Source: Chloroflexota bacterium (GTDB lineage: Bacteria; Chloroflexota; Dehalococcoidia; Tepidiformales; Tepidiformaceae). Taken from it: a stretch of DNA of 64,000 nucleotides. A model generated the notes under the pieces. The model made no database searches and was not told the origin of the DNA. It worked only from the letters and a program-made list of their open reading frames with translations. This document shows, in pieces, positions 1-8,307 of the stretch. The DNA lies in assembly GCA_026705605.1 (NCBI GenBank), contig JAPPAK010000006.1:434001-498000 (forward strand). Reading direction: 5' to 3'. The stretch's first letter is position 1; each line of letters starts with the position of its first letter. The translations under genes and the position numbers were made by a program.

Positions 1-26
1 CCTTCGGAGCGTCAATGAAGCAGCCG

Positions 27-1766
27 CTACTCGGTGACGAACACCACCGCCAGCATGTCCGGGTGGTAGCTGCAGGTGATGCGGTACTCGCCCGGCGCAT
101 CGAACGTGAACGTCCGCGTGACGCCCACGCCCTCGAAGTCGTCGCCCTGCTGCTGGCCGTCGACCTCGATGTTGTGCAGCCCCACGACGTTCTCGAACGT
201 TACCGTGGTTCCCACGGCGACCTTCACGCCCGTCCGGTTCGGCTCGCCGGCTACGCCGTCGGCCACCACCGTCCAGTCGTTGTCGTTCGCGAGGATGAGC
301 ACGTCGGTCGAAACCGCGTTCGGCTCGTCGATAACGATCGGGTCCGCGCCGCTGATTGTGTTGAACGCGCTCGTCGAAACGGTGTGCTCGACGCACGCCG
401 TGCCCGGGTTGATCTCGTCCGATGGCGCTGCCCCCCACGCGTCTGCGGGGAAGTGGAGCGACTTGCCGATGGGCACCACCGCGTCCGCCGCGAGGCCGTT
501 CGCCTCACCCAGCGAGGCGGCCGTCACGTTGCCGAAGCCCGAGGCTACCTGGGCCAGGTCGGCGCCCGCGACCACGTAGGCGTTGATCGGCGGCAGCGCG
601 ATCCAGACCTCGGTCGACACCTCTTCGCCCGCGCCCAGCTCGTTGTCCGACCGTAGCGTGCTTTCGCTCAGGCCATGGGCGCTGGCGATGGAAAGGACGG
701 TGTCGCCGAACTGCACGATGTAGCCGGTGCCGTCGCGCAGCGCGAGTTCCGTGCCTTCCGCGATGGCGGCGTCCTCGGCGAGCTCATTGTCCTCCGCGAG
801 CGCCAGCACGGGGATGTCGTGCGCTTCCGCGATGGAGGCGAGCGTGTCACCCGCCTGCGCGGTGTACATCGTGCCGTCGGGCAGGAGCAGCTTGCGCTCT
901 CCTGTCAGCGGCGTGTCGTCGGCGATGTCGCCCACGATCGACAGCAGCAACGGGTTCAGGGAGCGGATCTGCGAGGGCGTGATGCCGTGCCGCTCCGCGA
1001 TGCTCCCCAGCGTGTCTCCCGCGCTGACGCGGTAGGCCGCGCCTTCCGGCAGGCGCAGCGTTTGGCCCGGAAGCAGCCCGGTCGCGATGTTGTCCGCGGA
1101 CGGGTTCAGCATCAGGGCCTCGTCGTCACCGGAGTACGGCAGGTAGAAGTTTCCGCTCCCGTCGACTGCGTAGGTCAGACCGTTCAGCTCGGCAATGAGG
1201 ATGGCGCCCTCGACCTCGTTCGCCCCGATGCCGTGCGCCGCCGCGATCAGGGGCAGCGTGTCGCCCGTCACCGAAGCAGAGGATTCGTGGTTCAGGTTAT
1301 GGGCGAACTCGACGGCCGCCAGCCAGCCGTGGTTCGTCGGATTGCCGTTCGCGTCGAACGTTTCCCCCTCGAGCGGCGCGGTCAGCAGCCGAACGAGGTG
1401 CTCGATCTGGTTCGCCGTCAGGCTGCCGCCGTTCGAGTCGAGCCAGGCCGGCATGAGCGTGCCCGCCCGCCCGCAGATCAGCGTCCGCCGGATCAGGTCC
1501 TGGTTCTGCGAGAGCGCCAGCGGTTCCTGGTTCCGGAACGCGGCCTTGTTCAGCGTCAGGCCCACGCCGCCCTCGCCCCGGATGCCGTGGCAGGTGCGGC
1601 AGTTGTTCGCGTAGAGCAGCGCCCCGCGCTCGATCGACTCGGCCTCGAAAAAGTCCGCCTGCCGCTCCGCGCGGATGGGCAGGTCGATCGCCGTGTACGC
1701 GGCGCAGCCCGCCACGCTGATAAACAGCAGCACCACGATCAGGAAGATTTGGCGCTGGGTGTTCAA
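27..1766 (-). CDS. Lipoprotein fusing cytochrome c, LysM repeats and a cupredoxin domain
   Basis: Predicted extracytoplasmic electron carrier of the bc-type complex encoded just upstream. The 579-residue protein opens with a hydrophobic signal and a VAGC lipobox (Cys21), so it is probably lipid-anchored. A class I cytochrome c domain follows, with heme motif CRTCH at 56-60 and a likely Met ligand in LMPAW (Met105). About four LysM-like units occupy roughly residues 170-440, three of them with a clear GDT-(L/V)-xSIA core. The C-terminal domain is plastocyanin-like, with a type 1 copper set His531, Cys565, His568, Met571. It ends a five-gene minus-strand operon, 18 bases after the Rieske gene. 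Domain calls come from visible motifs; the electron path (Rieske to heme to copper) and what the LysM units bind are inference. Confidence 0.88.
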   Translation of the reverse strand: MNTQRQIFLIVVLLFISVAGCAAYTAIDLPIRAERQADFFEAESIERGALLYANNCRTCHGIRGEGGVGLTLNKAAFRNQEPLALSQNQDLIRRTLICGRAGTLMPAWLDSNGGSLTANQIEHLVRLLTAPLEGETFDANGNPTNHGWLAAVEFAHNLNHESSASVTGDTLPLIAAAHGIGANEVEGAILIAELNGLTYAVDGSGNFYLPYSGDDEALMLNPSADNIATGLLPGQTLRLPEGAAYRVSAGDTLGSIAERHGITPSQIRSLNPLLLSIVGDIADDTPLTGERKLLLPDGTMYTAQAGDTLASIAEAHDIPVLALAEDNELAEDAAIAEGTELALRDGTGYIVQFGDTVLSIASAHGLSESTLRSDNELGAGEEVSTEVWIALPPINAYVVAGADLAQVASGFGNVTAASLGEANGLAADAVVPIGKSLHFPADAWGAAPSDEINPGTACVEHTVSTSAFNTISGADPIVIDEPNAVSTDVLILANDNDWTVVADGVAGEPNRTGVKVAVGTTVTFENVVGLHNIEVDGQQQGDDFEGVGVTRTFTFDAPGEYRITCSYHPDMLAVVFVTE

Positions 1767-1784
1767 CGGGTCCTCCGCTGCCGG

Positions 1785-2378
1785 CTAGCCACTGTAGGGA
1801 ACCGCCCGCTTCGGATTGGGAACCGCTCCGCCGCCGAGCGTCAGGCCGCGCGTGTTTACCGTGACCGAGCCGTCGGGATTGGTCGTCAGCAGGAACGTGT
1901 CGAGCGGGCGAGGCGCCGGTCCGAAGACCCGCACGCCCGCGCGTGAGTAGGTCGAGCCGTGGCAGGGGCAGCGGAACCACCCCTGGATGCCGGGGAAGGC
2001 CACTTCCGCCCCGTCGAAGTCGCCCCGCCAGGGGACGGTGCAGCCGAGGTGGGGGCACTTCCAGTACAGGGCCAGCAGGCCTCCCGTGCCTCCCTGGTCG
2101 AGCACGTCGCCTTCGTTGCCGTCCAGGTTCACCAGCCAGAACTTGCCCTCGGTGATGCGGACGGGCTCGGCGCCCGGCTCCGGGATCTGGATCTTGGGGA
2201 CCGTCACCGGCCGCCCGAAGCCTTGCGGGCTGCGCAGGTTGAAGAAACCCAGGAAGAACGCGCTGAACGCCCCCAGAGCCAGGGTCAGGCCGGCGAACGC
2301 GCTCACCCGCATGAACGAGCGCCGCGAGACCTTGCGCGCCTCCGCCTGCCGTGCTTGCTCTACCCGTTGCGCTGCCAT
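1785..2378 (-). CDS. Rieske 2Fe-2S protein of a cytochrome bc-type complex
   Basis: Iron-sulfur subunit that takes one electron from menaquinol and passes it to a cytochrome c. The 197-residue protein has a twin-arginine-like N-terminus (SRRSFMR, residues 18-24) before a single hydrophobic helix of about residues 25-47, the usual signal-anchor of Rieske proteins. Both cluster motifs are intact: CPHLGC (Cys108, His110, disulfide Cys113) and CPCHG (Cys137, His140, disulfide Cys139). The gene lies 7 bases after the subunit IV gene and before the cytochrome c fusion gene, so it belongs to the same operon. The family assignment is secure; the identity of the physiological acceptor is inferred from the neighbour. 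Confidence 0.95.
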   Translation of the reverse strand: MAAQRVEQARQAEARKVSRRSFMRVSAFAGLTLALGAFSAFFLGFFNLRSPQGFGRPVTVPKIQIPEPGAEPVRITEGKFWLVNLDGNEGDVLDQGGTGGLLALYWKCPHLGCTVPWRGDFDGAEVAFPGIQGWFRCPCHGSTYSRAGVRVFGPAPRPLDTFLLTTNPDGSVTVNTRGLTLGGGAVPNPKRAVPYSG

Positions 2379-2385
2379 CCGATCC

Positions 2386-3276
2386 CTACTCCTGCCCCGG
2401 GATGCCTTCGAGCGTGCGCAGGTCCCACGGCCAGATCAGGTCCTGGCCGGGCCCGCGGAAGGCCGTTCCGATAACCGTCAACATCAGGAAGACGCCCACG
2501 AACCCGCTCATCAGCGTGATCAGCGCGTCCCGGCGTGTATGCACCCAGTTGATCTTCCAGAAGAAGAAGATGAGCAGGCACGAGAGCCCGACCATGAACC
2601 CCGTCGGGATGCCGATGTCCACCAGCAGCGTGGGCAGGTCGATCTTCTGGAACGTCGTCACGCCGGCGCCCGGACCTTCGTCCAGGATCTTCAGGTTGAA
2701 CCACAGGTAGGGAATCGAGTCCGCCCACCCGGGCCAGGGCACCACCGAGGGATCCTTCAGCGCCGCCGAGCGCTCCAGGAACGCGAGGGTGCTGCCGCCG
2801 GAGAAGCCGAACCAGTCCTTGGCCCAGAGCGCCGCCTTGCCCGAGTTCCAGATGATGAGCGCGAGCGTGCCCCACAGGCCCACGTTGAACGAGACCACGG
2901 TGTTCTTCACCGAGTTCACGTCCGCGAACCAGCGCCCCTGTCCGTCCGTGGAGCGGTCGAAGTACGGGAAGACCATCAGGACGATCAGCCACACGGTCGG
3001 CACCACGATGCCGGCCAGCGCCGCGTTCATGTGGAGCAGTAGCTCCTGCAGGTTCAGCAGGTACCACGGCGCCTTCGCCGGGTCGTTCGTGACGTTCGCG
3101 TTCGCCTCGTCCAGGAGGGGCGCGTTCATCAGGTACGAGAGCAGGAACAGCAGGACCGTGAACAGCATCGCCGAGATGAACTCGACGAAGACCAGGTCGG
3201 GCCAGACCAGCACCTCCTCGTCGCGAGCGCGAGGAGTGGGTCGGGCGGCCGGCCGGGCGACGACGACGGTAGCCAT
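2386..3276 (-). CDS. Cytochrome b C-terminal domain protein (subunit IV-like)
   Basis: Second half of a split cytochrome b, comparable to PetD of b6f complexes, forming part of the quinol oxidation site. The 296-residue protein contains a first transmembrane segment after WPDLVFVEF and a stretch reading DPAKAPWYLLNLQELLLHM, which matches the conserved start of the cytochrome b C-terminal domain (NP..pPEWYfLp-type). At least three more hydrophobic helices follow (about residues 76-96, 132-150 and 220-245, with a last one near 255-275). It is much longer than a typical 160-residue PetD because of a periplasmic or cytoplasmic insertion around residues 150-215. It sits 19 bases after the cytochrome b6-like gene. 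Function is well supported by domain and position. Confidence 0.88.
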   Translation of the reverse strand: MATVVVARPAARPTPRARDEEVLVWPDLVFVEFISAMLFTVLLFLLSYLMNAPLLDEANANVTNDPAKAPWYLLNLQELLLHMNAALAGIVVPTVWLIVLMVFPYFDRSTDGQGRWFADVNSVKNTVVSFNVGLWGTLALIIWNSGKAALWAKDWFGFSGGSTLAFLERSAALKDPSVVPWPGWADSIPYLWFNLKILDEGPGAGVTTFQKIDLPTLLVDIGIPTGFMVGLSCLLIFFFWKINWVHTRRDALITLMSGFVGVFLMLTVIGTAFRGPGQDLIWPWDLRTLEGIPGQE

Positions 3277-3295
3277 GCGTTAGCTCACCCCGCCG

Positions 3296-4048
3296 CTACA
3301 GCGGCCGCGCCAGGCCGCCATCCCGGCGAATCCGCCAGAAGTGCACGGCCATGAAGATTGCCGCCAGCAGGGGCAGGCCGATGACGTGCAGTGTGTAGAA
3401 GCGAATCAGCGCGTCCGGGCCTACCTCGAAGCCGCCGAGCAGCCAGAAGCGCGTCTTTGGGCCCAGCACCGGCGCCGAGCCGGCGATGTTCGTGCCGACC
3501 GTGATTGCCCAGAATGCCAGCTGGTCCCACGGCAGAAGGTAGCCGGTGAAGCTCAGGAGGAAGGTGAGCACCAGCAGGACCACGCCTACGACCCAGTTGA
3601 ATTCGCGCGGCGGCTTGTACGCCCCCGTATAGAAGACCCGCAGCATGTGCAGGAACACGAGGATCACCATCGCGTGCGCCATCCAGCGGTGCATGTTCCG
3701 CATCAGCTGCCCGAACTGCACGTTCGTCTGAATGTTCTGGATGTCCAGGTACGCCCGGTCCACGCTGGGCACGTAATAGAACATCAGCAGGATGCCCGTC
3801 ACGGTCAGGCCCAGGAACATGAAGAAGGTGAGCCCGCCGAGGCAGTAGGTGTGCGTAATCTTTACGTGCGTGCGGTGGATGCGGGTCGGGTGCAGGTGCA
3901 GGAACACGTTCGTCGCGACAACCAGCATCTGGTTGCGCGGCGTGTTCGGGTAACCCGTGCGGAAGATCGACCGCCACACGTAGTTGTGGAAGAGCTTGTC
4001 GTAGATCAGGTCGCCGAGGGTCGGTTGAGTGGGCTGCTCCACGGCCAT
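3296..4048 (-). CDS. Cytochrome b (b6-type N-terminal half)
   Basis: Diheme core subunit of a menaquinol:cytochrome c reductase. The 250-residue length fits four transmembrane helices only, so this is the split b6 arrangement with subunit IV as a separate gene. Heme ligands are His120 and His134 in one helix and His221 and His236 in another; the second pair is 15 residues apart, the spacing of cytochrome b6 rather than mitochondrial-type cytochrome b. A Cys in the motif TYCLGG (Cys69) sits where cytochrome b6 carries the Cys that covalently binds heme ci, so a third heme is likely. The quinone-site motif typical of the C-terminal half lies in the next gene. Start ATG overlaps no other gene; the small upstream peptide gene ends 3 bases before it. 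Confidence 0.93.
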   Translation of the reverse strand: MAVEQPTQPTLGDLIYDKLFHNYVWRSIFRTGYPNTPRNQMLVVATNVFLHLHPTRIHRTHVKITHTYCLGGLTFFMFLGLTVTGILLMFYYVPSVDRAYLDIQNIQTNVQFGQLMRNMHRWMAHAMVILVFLHMLRVFYTGAYKPPREFNWVVGVVLLVLTFLLSFTGYLLPWDQLAFWAITVGTNIAGSAPVLGPKTRFWLLGGFEVGPDALIRFYTLHVIGLPLLAAIFMAVHFWRIRRDGGLARPL

Positions 4049-4051
4049 GCG

Positions 4052-4150
4052 TTAGCGCTCCCACCACTTGCCGAACAGAACCATGATGCCAAGGCCCAGG
4101 AACATCGTGATGAACACGAAAACCAGCTCGAGGAATTCGCCAACTTCCAC
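4052..4150 (-). CDS. 32-residue single-helix membrane peptide leading the cytochrome b operon
   Basis: Short gene starting at GTG 4150, preceded by the AG-rich ribosome site AGAGAGGG about nine bases upstream, and ending in TAA three bases before the cytochrome b ATG. The predicted peptide begins VEVGEFLELVF, has one hydrophobic helix of about 20 residues, and ends GKWWER, a positively charged, tryptophan-rich end. A longer reading frame extends upstream to 4255 but would start inside the promoter, so the GTG is preferred. Size, single helix and position resemble the small peripheral subunits of b6f complexes (PetL, PetN, PetG), but I see no sequence proof of homology. It may be an accessory subunit or a translation-coupling leader for the operon. 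Confidence 0.55.
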   Translation of the reverse strand: MEVGEFLELVFVFITMFLGLGIMVLFGKWWER

Positions 4151-4226
4151 GGCCCAGCGCCCTCTCTGTTCCGCGCCAGCGGGCCCTTTTGGGCCGCGGC
4201 GACTTTGTGAATCCTGTAGCAAGCGA

Positions 4227-4255
4227 GTTATACCCTGCCCCTCTAGGGGGGTCAA
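4227..4255 (-). promoter_or_regulatory. Sigma-70-like promoter of the cytochrome bc operon
   Basis: Read on the minus strand: -35 TTGACC (4255-4250), a 17-base spacer, and -10 TATAAC (4232-4227), both 5 of 6 matches to consensus with ideal spacing. Transcription would start near 4220, leaving a leader of about 70 bases before the GTG of the small membrane peptide. The spacer contains the inverted repeat CCCCTAGAGGGG, which could be an operator. Confidence 0.7.
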
Positions 4256-4301
4256 ACCTGAGCGCCCTCCCGAGGCCCATTCTGAACGCCCGCCGCTTCC
4301 C

Positions 4302-5033
4302 CTACAGGCGCAGCCCGAAACGAAGCCTCACCAGCCCCCGCAGGTCCTCCAGCGCCGTGCTGATGATGTGCACTTTCGTGTCCGGATCCTCCACCCAGCG
4401 AACCGGCAGCTCCCCCACCCGAAATCCCTGTTGCTGCGCCCGGATCAGGAGCTCCGTATCGAAGAACCAGGCGCGGTCCTCGATCCCCTGTACCACCGCG
4501 TCCACGGCCTTCCGGCTCACTGCCTTGAAACCGCACTGCGCGTCCGTGATCCGCAGCCGCGGGAAGAACGCCCGGATGATGAACACGTAGCTCCGCGAGA
4601 TCACCTCGCGCTTGAGCGAACGCTCCGTCGCCGACCCGCGCGCCAGCCGCGAGCCGCTGGCAACGTCGTAGCCGCCTTCCGCCACCATCCCGACCAGCTC
4701 CGGCAGGTGCGCCAGGTCCGTGCTCAGGTCGACATCCATGTAGGAGACCACGTCCGCCTTGCTGCCCAGCCACGCCTCCCGCAGGGCGATTCCGCGTCCC
4801 TTGATAGTCAGCACAAGCGCCCGCACCCGTTCGTGTTCCCCGTCTAGCTCCCGCGCCAGCTCGCTCGTCCCGTCGTCCGAGCCGTTGTCCGCGATCACCA
4901 GGCGCCAGTCGTATCCTGAATGCTCATCGAACAGCGTGAGCGTTCGCTCCACGCTCTCACGCAGCACCGAGACCTCGTTGTAGCAGGGGATGACCACATC
5001 CACCGTGGGGCGTCCGCCACCTTGCTCGGTCAC
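4302..5033 (-). CDS. Family 2 glycosyltransferase, dolichyl/polyprenyl-phosphate mannosyltransferase-like
   Basis: Likely transfers a sugar from an NDP-sugar to a polyprenyl phosphate or similar acceptor at the cytoplasmic face. The 243-residue protein is a single GT-A domain: VIPCYNE at 14-20, DNGSDDGT at 49-56, KGRGIALREA at 78-87, and the metal-binding DVD at 100-102 inside YMDVDLSTD. GFKA and a C-terminal WVEDPDTKVH motif are typical of DPM1-like enzymes. No C-terminal membrane helices are present, unlike GtrB/ArnC-type relatives, so it is the short soluble type. Start is GTG. It stands alone between the bc operon promoter and rpsT, all on the minus strand. Donor and acceptor cannot be read from the sequence. 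Confidence 0.85.
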   Translation of the reverse strand: MTEQGGGRPTVDVVIPCYNEVSVLRESVERTLTLFDEHSGYDWRLVIADNGSDDGTSELARELDGEHERVRALVLTIKGRGIALREAWLGSKADVVSYMDVDLSTDLAHLPELVGMVAEGGYDVASGSRLARGSATERSLKREVISRSYVFIIRAFFPRLRITDAQCGFKAVSRKAVDAVVQGIEDRAWFFDTELLIRAQQQGFRVGELPVRWVEDPDTKVHIISTALEDLRGLVRLRFGLRL

Positions 5034-5119
5034 GAATTCACCCCGTGCTCGTCGATCACGATTCCCGCGTGTGGCAACTGCTGCTCACGCCGTCCTCCGG
5101 GCCGGTTCCGGGAAAGGGG

Positions 5120-5377
5120 TTACTCCGGGCGCAGCGCCGCCAGCCGGCGCTTCGTGCGGTCGGCGCGCCCCGTGGGGATGGCGCCCTTCCGCGCAGCCCG
5201 GTCCAGCACCGAGTACGCGTGACTCAGCGCCTCCTGGTAGGCATCGCCGTCGCCTGCGGCCGCGGCTTCGCGCGCTGCCCGCACGGCCGTTCGCGACTCG
5301 GACCGGTTCGGCCGGTTCCGAGCCCGACGCTTGAGCGACTGCCGCCAGCGCTTCATCGCTGATTGCTTCGTAGCCAT
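5120..5377 (-). CDS. rpsT: 30S ribosomal protein S20
   Basis: Primary 16S rRNA-binding protein of the small subunit. The 85-residue sequence is rich in Lys, Arg and Ala, starts MATKQSAMKRWRQSLKRRA and includes the S20 core pattern NRSESRTAVRAAREA followed by a helix and the ending TGRADRTKRRL. Length is normal for S20. The ATG lies only nine bases downstream of a good -10 element and has no visible Shine-Dalgarno sequence, so the mRNA may be leaderless. The gene is divergent from rho. Confidence 0.93.
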   Translation of the reverse strand: MATKQSAMKRWRQSLKRRARNRPNRSESRTAVRAAREAAAAGDGDAYQEALSHAYSVLDRAARKGAIPTGRADRTKRRLAALRPE

Positions 5378-5385
5378 GGACGCCG

Positions 5386-5414
5386 ATCGTAGGCGCGCCT
5401 CCGGCTCCGCGCAA
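5386..5414 (-). promoter_or_regulatory. Putative promoter of rpsT
   Basis: On the minus strand, -35 TTGCGC (5414-5409) and -10 TACGAT (5391-5386) are separated by 17 bases. The expected start point (about 5379) practically coincides with the rpsT ATG at 5377, implying a leaderless transcript. Confidence 0.5.
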
Positions 5415-5427
5415 AGCCAACCCCTAC

Positions 5428-5456
5428 TTGCCCCGTTTCCAAAGCTCTCGTATTCT
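5428..5456 (+). promoter_or_regulatory. Putative promoter of rho
   Basis: TTGCCC (5428-5433), a 17-base spacer and TATTCT (5451-5456). Each hexamer matches consensus at four positions. Transcription from about 5463 would give rho a leader of roughly 130 bases. It is back to back with the rpsT promoter. Confidence 0.45.
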
Positions 5457-5590
5457 GAATTTGCACTGGAACGAAGCCCGGTATCCTGCCGATGCGCTCA
5501 CCAGGCACACCTCAGAGTCGAGGTCTCTCCGCAACTCATATCGCCCGTACCTGAAGAGCACCGCTCGCAGCGGGCAACAGGATCGTTGCC

Positions 5591-6931
5591 ATCACACGCG
5601 CACCAGAATCCCCGCCGGCTGAAGAAGCCACCACTCCCTCCGAGCGAGAGGACGCTGTCCCCACGCTCAACATCGCTGAGCTTGAGGGCAGCACCCGCGG
5701 CGAGCTGATTAGCCTTGCCCGCGACCTCGGCGTCAGCAACGCCACCACCCTGCGCAAGCGCGACCTCATCTTCCGCCTGCTCCAGACCCAGGCCGAACGG
5801 CGCGGCAACCTGTTCTCCGGCGGCTTCCTCGAGGTCTCGGACGACGGGAACTACGGCTTCCTCCGTGGCGAGTCCCTCTTGCCCGGCCCCCACGACATCT
5901 ACGTCTCCCAGTCCAACCTGCGTCGCTTCGCGCTCCGCCCCGGCGACTACGTCACGGGCCAGATTCGCGCCCCGCGCGACAACGAGAAGTACTACGGCCT
6001 GCTCAAGGTCGAGGCCGTCAACGGGATCGACCCGGAAGCCGCCAAGCGGCGCCCCTTCTTCGAGAACCTGACGGCGGTCTTCCCGAACGAGCAGCTTCGC
6101 CTCGAGACGACCTCCGACAACCTCACCCACCGCCTCATCGACCTTATCGCCCCCATCGGCCGCGGTCAGCGCGCCCTCATCGTCTCCCCGCCCAAGGCCG
6201 GCAAGACGATGCTCCTCCAGAACATCGCCAACGGCATCACCACCAACCACCCCGACGTCCACCTCATGGTTGTGCTCATCGGCGAGCGCCCCGAAGAGGT
6301 CACCGACATGCGCCGCAGCGTGCGTGGCGAGGTAGCCAGCAGCACCTTCGACGAGCCCGTTGAGGACCACACCCGCGTTGCCGAGATGGCCTTCGAGCGC
6401 GCCAAGCGCCTCGTGGAGGGCGGCCAGGACGTCGTCATCCTCATGGACTCCATCACGCGCGCCACGCGTGCCTACAACCTTGCCCTCCCCCCCAGCGGCC
6501 GCACCCTCACCGGTGGCGTCGACCCCGTCGCCCTCTATCCGCCCAAGCGCCTCTTCGGCGCCGCCCGCAAGTGCGAGGAGGGCGGCTCCCTCACGGTCAT
6601 CGCCACCTGCCTCATCGATACCGGCAGCCGCATGGACGAGGTCATCTTCGAGGAGTTCAAGGGCACCGGGAACATGGAGCTCCGGCTCGACCGCAAGCTC
6701 GCCGAGCGCCGCTTCTATCCCGCCATCGATATCCAGGCCAGCTCCACCCGCCGCGAGGAGCTGCTCCTCGACGAGGGCACCCTCAAGGGCGTCTGGCTGG
6801 TCCGCCGCATGACGGCCATGATCTCGCAGAACTCCCCCAACTCTCTCGAGGCCACCGAGCGTCTGCTCGAGCGGCTCGGCCGGAGCGACACCAACGAAGA
6901 GTTCCTCGCCAGCCTCCGCACCGAGGTCTAG
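5591..6931 (+). CDS. rho: Transcription termination factor Rho, apparent AUC start
   Basis: ATP-dependent RNA helicase that ends transcription. Reading from 5591 gives 446 residues: a short acidic Pro/Glu-rich lead, the Rho_N helix bundle ([12 protein letters not shown] to KRDLIFRLL), the cold-shock-like RNA-binding domain ([17 protein letters not shown]), and the RecA-type motor with Walker A PPKAGKTM near residues 200-207, Walker B VVILMDS near 280-287, and [11 protein letters not shown]. No ATG, GTG or TTG occurs in frame between the stop at 5552-5554 and the TTG at 5879, yet homology clearly begins well before 5879. The best start is ATC 5591, preceded eight bases earlier by AGGA (5579-5582). 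A base error turning ATG into ATC is the main alternative. Identity is certain; the start is not. Confidence 0.92.
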   Translation: MTRAPESPPAEEATTPSEREDAVPTLNIAELEGSTRGELISLARDLGVSNATTLRKRDLIFRLLQTQAERRGNLFSGGFLEVSDDGNYGFLRGESLLPGPHDIYVSQSNLRRFALRPGDYVTGQIRAPRDNEKYYGLLKVEAVNGIDPEAAKRRPFFENLTAVFPNEQLRLETTSDNLTHRLIDLIAPIGRGQRALIVSPPKAGKTMLLQNIANGITTNHPDVHLMVVLIGERPEEVTDMRRSVRGEVASSTFDEPVEDHTRVAEMAFERAKRLVEGGQDVVILMDSITRATRAYNLALPPSGRTLTGGVDPVALYPPKRLFGAARKCEEGGSLTVIATCLIDTGSRMDEVIFEEFKGTGNMELRLDRKLAERRFYPAIDIQASSTRREELLLDEGTLKGVWLVRRMTAMISQNSPNSLEATERLLERLGRSDTNEEFLASLRTEV

Positions 6932-7057
6932 AGGCGACGAGAACCCTTACCAATCCTTGCTTTTCGCAGCCGATTGCGGCAGGTTAGGTCTTAACATTCG
7001 ACGTGACCGTCGGCGTGGGGTTCGTTCACGCCCGACACCGCGAAGGGACTGGAGACC

Positions 7058-8278
7058 GTGCTGAGGGATTGGCTCCTGGGCATCCTGCGGGGGCGCTCCT
7101 CACCTCGTGCCCGCTCGCATGCTCACGGCCACCTGCCCCTGCGCGCCGGCCTCCACCTGCTTCTCATCGGTATCGCCGCCCTTGCAGCGCTCCTCACTGC
7201 CCGGCTCGTAACCGATACAGAGGCAGCCCAGGTCTCCAGCATCCCGCCCGTCCCCCTCTCGGGCGTGCGCGCCATCGCTCCCACGGGTGAGTCGTTCCTT
7301 CGCCCGGGTGTCAGCCATGGCACCGTCGAGTCCCCCCTCAGGGCCGCACTCGCGACACCCCAGGTCCCCCTGCGTCCTACCAATCCCGTGGCCGAAGGCG
7401 AGACAATGTCCGATAGCGTCGGCCGTGCCACCGCCGCCAGCCAGGATGCCGGCTACGACGTCCGCGCCCTCACCGACCAGATCGATCCCGAGGAGCCGTA
7501 CGTTATCTACGAGGTTCGCGGGGGCGACACGCTCGGCGAGATCGCGGAGACCTACAGCACCACCGTCGATAACATCCTGCTCAACAACGCCGAGGTCGTC
7601 GAAGGCGACTACATCCCCGTCGGCCAGGAAATCCTGGTCCCCCTCGGCAGCGTTCACGGCATCCTCTACCTCGTTGGGCACGGCGAGACGCTGAGCGGCA
7701 TCATCGAGAGGCACCTTGATGTCACCATCCAGGACGTCCTCGATCACCGCCCCAACAACCTCCTCAGCAGCAGCGACATCAAGCCGGGCAGCTACATCCT
7801 CCTTCCCAACGCCAGGCTCAAGCCGCCCCCCGTGCGCAGCCCCGACGGATGGATCATCACCCCTCCACCACCGGTCTCCCCCGGCCGCTTCGGTCTGCCC
7901 CTGGCGTCCTGGGACTTCGTCAGCGACCTCTTTGGCACCGACCGCGGGGGCGGCCGCATCCATACCGGGATCGACCTCGCCCTCGGGTCGCAACCCGCCT
8001 CATCCGTCTACGCCGCCTGCGACGGCTGGGTGTCACGCGTCGAGTGGCTCACCTACAGCTACGGCTACTACGTCATCGTCGATTGCGGCGATGGCTGGAC
8101 GACCCTCTACTCGCACTTCCGCGAGATCATCGTGAGGTGGGGTGATTCGGTGAGGAAGGGCGAGACCATCCTCGGCATCTCCGGCTCCACCGGCTTCAGT
8201 ACCGGCGAGCACCTCCACTTCGAGATCCGCTACAACGGCCAGTACCTCGACCCCGCCGACTACCTGAACTTCTGGTAG
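7058..8278 (+). CDS. LysM domain M23 family metallopeptidase
   Basis: Predicted cell-envelope endopeptidase cutting peptidoglycan cross-bridges, or a regulator of such enzymes. The 406-residue protein has an N-terminal membrane anchor (about residues 28-50), a variable linker, two LysM units (about 148-196 and 202-249), and a C-terminal M23/lysostaphin fold. Zinc-site residues are complete: His302 and Asp306 in HTGID, His353 in YSHF, and His385/His387 in HLHFE, so it should be catalytically active. Start is GTG 7058 with a weak purine-rich site (GGAG) just upstream. It lies downstream of rho with 126 bases between, in the same direction, and is convergent with the sortase pair. Together with the LysM cytochrome and MurT it argues for a real peptidoglycan wall. 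Confidence 0.9.
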   Translation: MLRDWLLGILRGRSSPRARSHAHGHLPLRAGLHLLLIGIAALAALLTARLVTDTEAAQVSSIPPVPLSGVRAIAPTGESFLRPGVSHGTVESPLRAALATPQVPLRPTNPVAEGETMSDSVGRATAASQDAGYDVRALTDQIDPEEPYVIYEVRGGDTLGEIAETYSTTVDNILLNNAEVVEGDYIPVGQEILVPLGSVHGILYLVGHGETLSGIIERHLDVTIQDVLDHRPNNLLSSSDIKPGSYILLPNARLKPPPVRSPDGWIITPPPPVSPGRFGLPLASWDFVSDLFGTDRGGGRIHTGIDLALGSQPASSVYAACDGWVSRVEWLTYSYGYYVIVDCGDGWTTLYSHFREIIVRWGDSVRKGETILGISGSTGFSTGEHLHFEIRYNGQYLDPADYLNFW

Positions 8279-8307
8279 GCCTTCCCCTCCGGCGTGCCTC
8301 CCAGTCG

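Noticed and set aside
4151..4255. Longer version of the small bc-operon peptide (67 residues)
   Set aside because: Its extra N-terminal part runs through the promoter and has no ribosome site; GTG 4150 fits better.
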